Shown here piece after piece: positions 49,178 through 50,300 of a DNA stretch of 50,300 bases. Both the position numbers and the translations under genes were made by a program. The stretch spans positions 1 through 50,300 of IMG/VR virus record IMGVR_UViG_3300006121_000011. The stretch is one strand, 5' to 3'. This stretch comes from a virus. Numbering within the stretch: the stretch's first letter is position 1; every line of letters begins with the position of its first letter. The notes under the pieces were generated by a model. It did no database searches. It was not told the DNA's origin and saw nothing but the letters and a program-made list of their open reading frames with translations.

Positions 49178-50300
49178 TAACGGCGTGCCCCCGCCACATT
49201 AACATCGGCTTGACAAAGACCAAGCCTGTAATCTCCGCCTAAAACATTACTTTCTATTTTGTATCCAACCAAAGTAGAACCTATTCTTGTGTCAATTAAA
49301 GGAGTGCTATCACTTGCTCCCAATGTATATGTTCCGGCCACTGTTTGTGGGTCTTCTGGGTATGATTGCGTTAAAATTGAAAGCGTACATGCACCAGTTT
49401 GACGTTCAAAATCCGGTAAGAACCCCATTATATCACAATGTCTATCGCCTTTCGATATAGAAGTTGGGCTAAATACAACATAACTATCTAATGGAGCGCC
49501 ATTTGCATCATTTCCGTATTCTTCTTGATAAACATTTCCATAGGCATCGGTTGATATAGGATGAGAAAAAAGTGTCGCGTCAACTTGACTTGTTCTTGTT
49601 TTTGTATCAATTGACCATATTTGTTGGTCAACATGATAGGTGACGGAATTGCTAATTTCAGTATTGCCAAATCCCGGATAATAAAAAGTAACTTCTTTTT
49701 TTGCAACATTTGTAACAGAAAAACATTTTGTTGCTTGACTATTTGTTAAATTGCCAAAAACATAGTCCCTAATGTCATCAGATGGCAATGGATTTACGGT
49801 TCCATTCCAAATCCAAAATTCATTTGGTCCCATCCAATATGCATTGCCGCCAAAAGTTGATATAGCTAATGGCGCTATAAGTCCGCTATTTCTTCCAGAA
49901 GCTGTTGAATCATAAATAAAACTATCACCGCTATAATTAAATGAATAACAACAATTATTTGTTAAAACTAAACTTGTTCCGTCTCTTACCGCAACACCGC
50001 CAACTAAGAAAGAGCCTATTTGCAATGTTCTGGCGTTAGAAGTATTGGTTGGCAACGGTGTCCAATTATTATAATTATTTTGATCTGGCCATGATATTTG
50101 TAAAGCACTTGATGAATTTCCTAATGCAAATACAAATCTTTCTGGAGTAACAAACATAGCCAAAACGCCACTAGATGGCGCATTATACATTGGATAAGCT
50201 CGCCCATTATTGGATGCATAAGTTGTTGGGTCCCATATGTATATTGTACCATTATATGGACTTGCTAAAAGTTGTTGTCCGTAATTGTCTAAACTCCATA
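49177..50300 (-). CDS. tail nozzle / DNA-stabilisation protein (partial, runs off right edge)
   Basis: 373 residues visible, open to base 50300; an ATG at 50190 is internal. The edge region (WSLDNYGQQLLASPYNGTIY, IWDP) and what follows (VLAMFVTPERFVFALG) match the beta-propeller part of podovirus nozzle/stabilisation proteins. The adaptor lies at the other edge on the same strand. It closes the portal channel and carries DNA into the tail. About half the protein is missing. Confidence 0.7.
   Translation of the reverse strand, partial: WSLDNYGQQLLASPYNGTIYIWDPTTYASNNGRAYPMYNAPSSGVLAMFVTPERFVFALGNSSSALQISWPDQNNYNNWTPLPTNTSNARTLQIGSFLVGGVAVRDGTSLVLTNNCCYSFNYSGDSFIYDSTASGRNSGLIAPLAISTFGGNAYWMGPNEFWIWNGTVNPLPSDDIRDYVFGNLTNSQATKCFSVTNVAKKEVTFYYPGFGNTEISNSVTYHVDQQIWSIDTKTRTSQVDATLFSHPISTDAYGNVYQEEYGNDANGAPLDSYVVFSPTSISKGDRHCDIMGFLPDFERQTGACTLSILTQSYPEDPQTVAGTYTLGASDSTPLIDTRIGSTLVGYKIESNVLGGDYRLGLCQADVNVAGARR

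Noticed and set aside
1-50300. Temperate-phage genes, tRNAs or a diversity-generating retroelement
   Set aside because: No integrase, CI-like repressor, reverse transcriptase or cloverleaf was seen on either strand. Short elements could have been missed by eye.

Overview
The window is almost certainly most of the genome of a tailed, podovirus-like double-stranded DNA phage. It carries one of each essential virion gene (terminase, portal, scaffold, capsid, adaptor, nozzle/hub, ejection proteins, fibres) plus a lysis cassette and a recombination-type replication set. I found no integrase, CI-like repressor, tRNA, RNA polymerase or DNA polymerase, so a lytic life style using host polymerases is the simplest reading. 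The host is probably an alphaproteobacterium: the phage encodes a protein with the two-part layout of GcrA (N-terminal HTH, C-terminal Cys/His cluster), a family largely confined to that class. Base composition is AT-rich, with two GC-rich exceptions: a 972-bp tandem array at 25664-26635 and a structured non-coding patch at 37921-38083.

Layout. (1) 17364 down to 1, minus strand: small and large terminase, a set of very small basic or His-rich genes, fibre genes including an SGNH esterase fibre, portal, scaffold, major capsid, decoration-like proteins, a methyltransferase-glycosyltransferase fusion, and the start of the adaptor, cut by the left edge. (2) 17399-18012: AT-rich divergent control region. 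(3) 18013-36272, plus strand: early genes. Many overlap by ATGA or TAATG, and the region runs from unknown small proteins through a Toprim/DUF3987 primase-helicase, a RusA-like resolvase, a DUF6745-like protein with a huge tetrapeptide array, a Sak4-like ATPase, a DUF669 protein, a Cas4-like Fe-S nuclease, a DEAH helicase and a GcrA-like regulator. One small ribbon-helix-helix-like gene (32916-33080) points the other way. (4) 37627-36269, minus strand: a small operon with an HTH-metallophosphoesterase. (5) 37725-38083, plus strand: one small gene and a structured intergenic segment. (6) 50300 down to 38085, minus strand: nozzle/hub (cut by the right edge), ejection proteins, GNAT acetyltransferase, S74-chaperone fibre, holin candidates, T4-type lysozyme and a two-protein spanin.

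The left edge cuts the adaptor gene and the right edge cuts the next gene expected in a podovirus virion operon, both on the minus strand. The two edges are therefore probably neighbours on a circular or circularly permuted map, with roughly 1 kb missing.

How it works together: the early genes appear to be driven by host-type sigma-70 promoters sharing a TTTATATTGACA core and a 16-bp spacer. They supply primase-helicase, strand annealing/recombination, resection and resolution, while the host supplies the polymerase. The late minus-strand operon packages and builds the virion. Its fibres carry an esterase domain for host surface polysaccharide, and lysis follows holin, endolysin and spanin. 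The most unusual object is the 81-unit, indel-free 12-bp array inside the DUF6745-like gene. Next come the GcrA-like regulator, the repeated promoter with one antisense copy in an ejection gene, the GC-rich structured intergenic patch, and a broken-off chaperone tail after an ejection gene.
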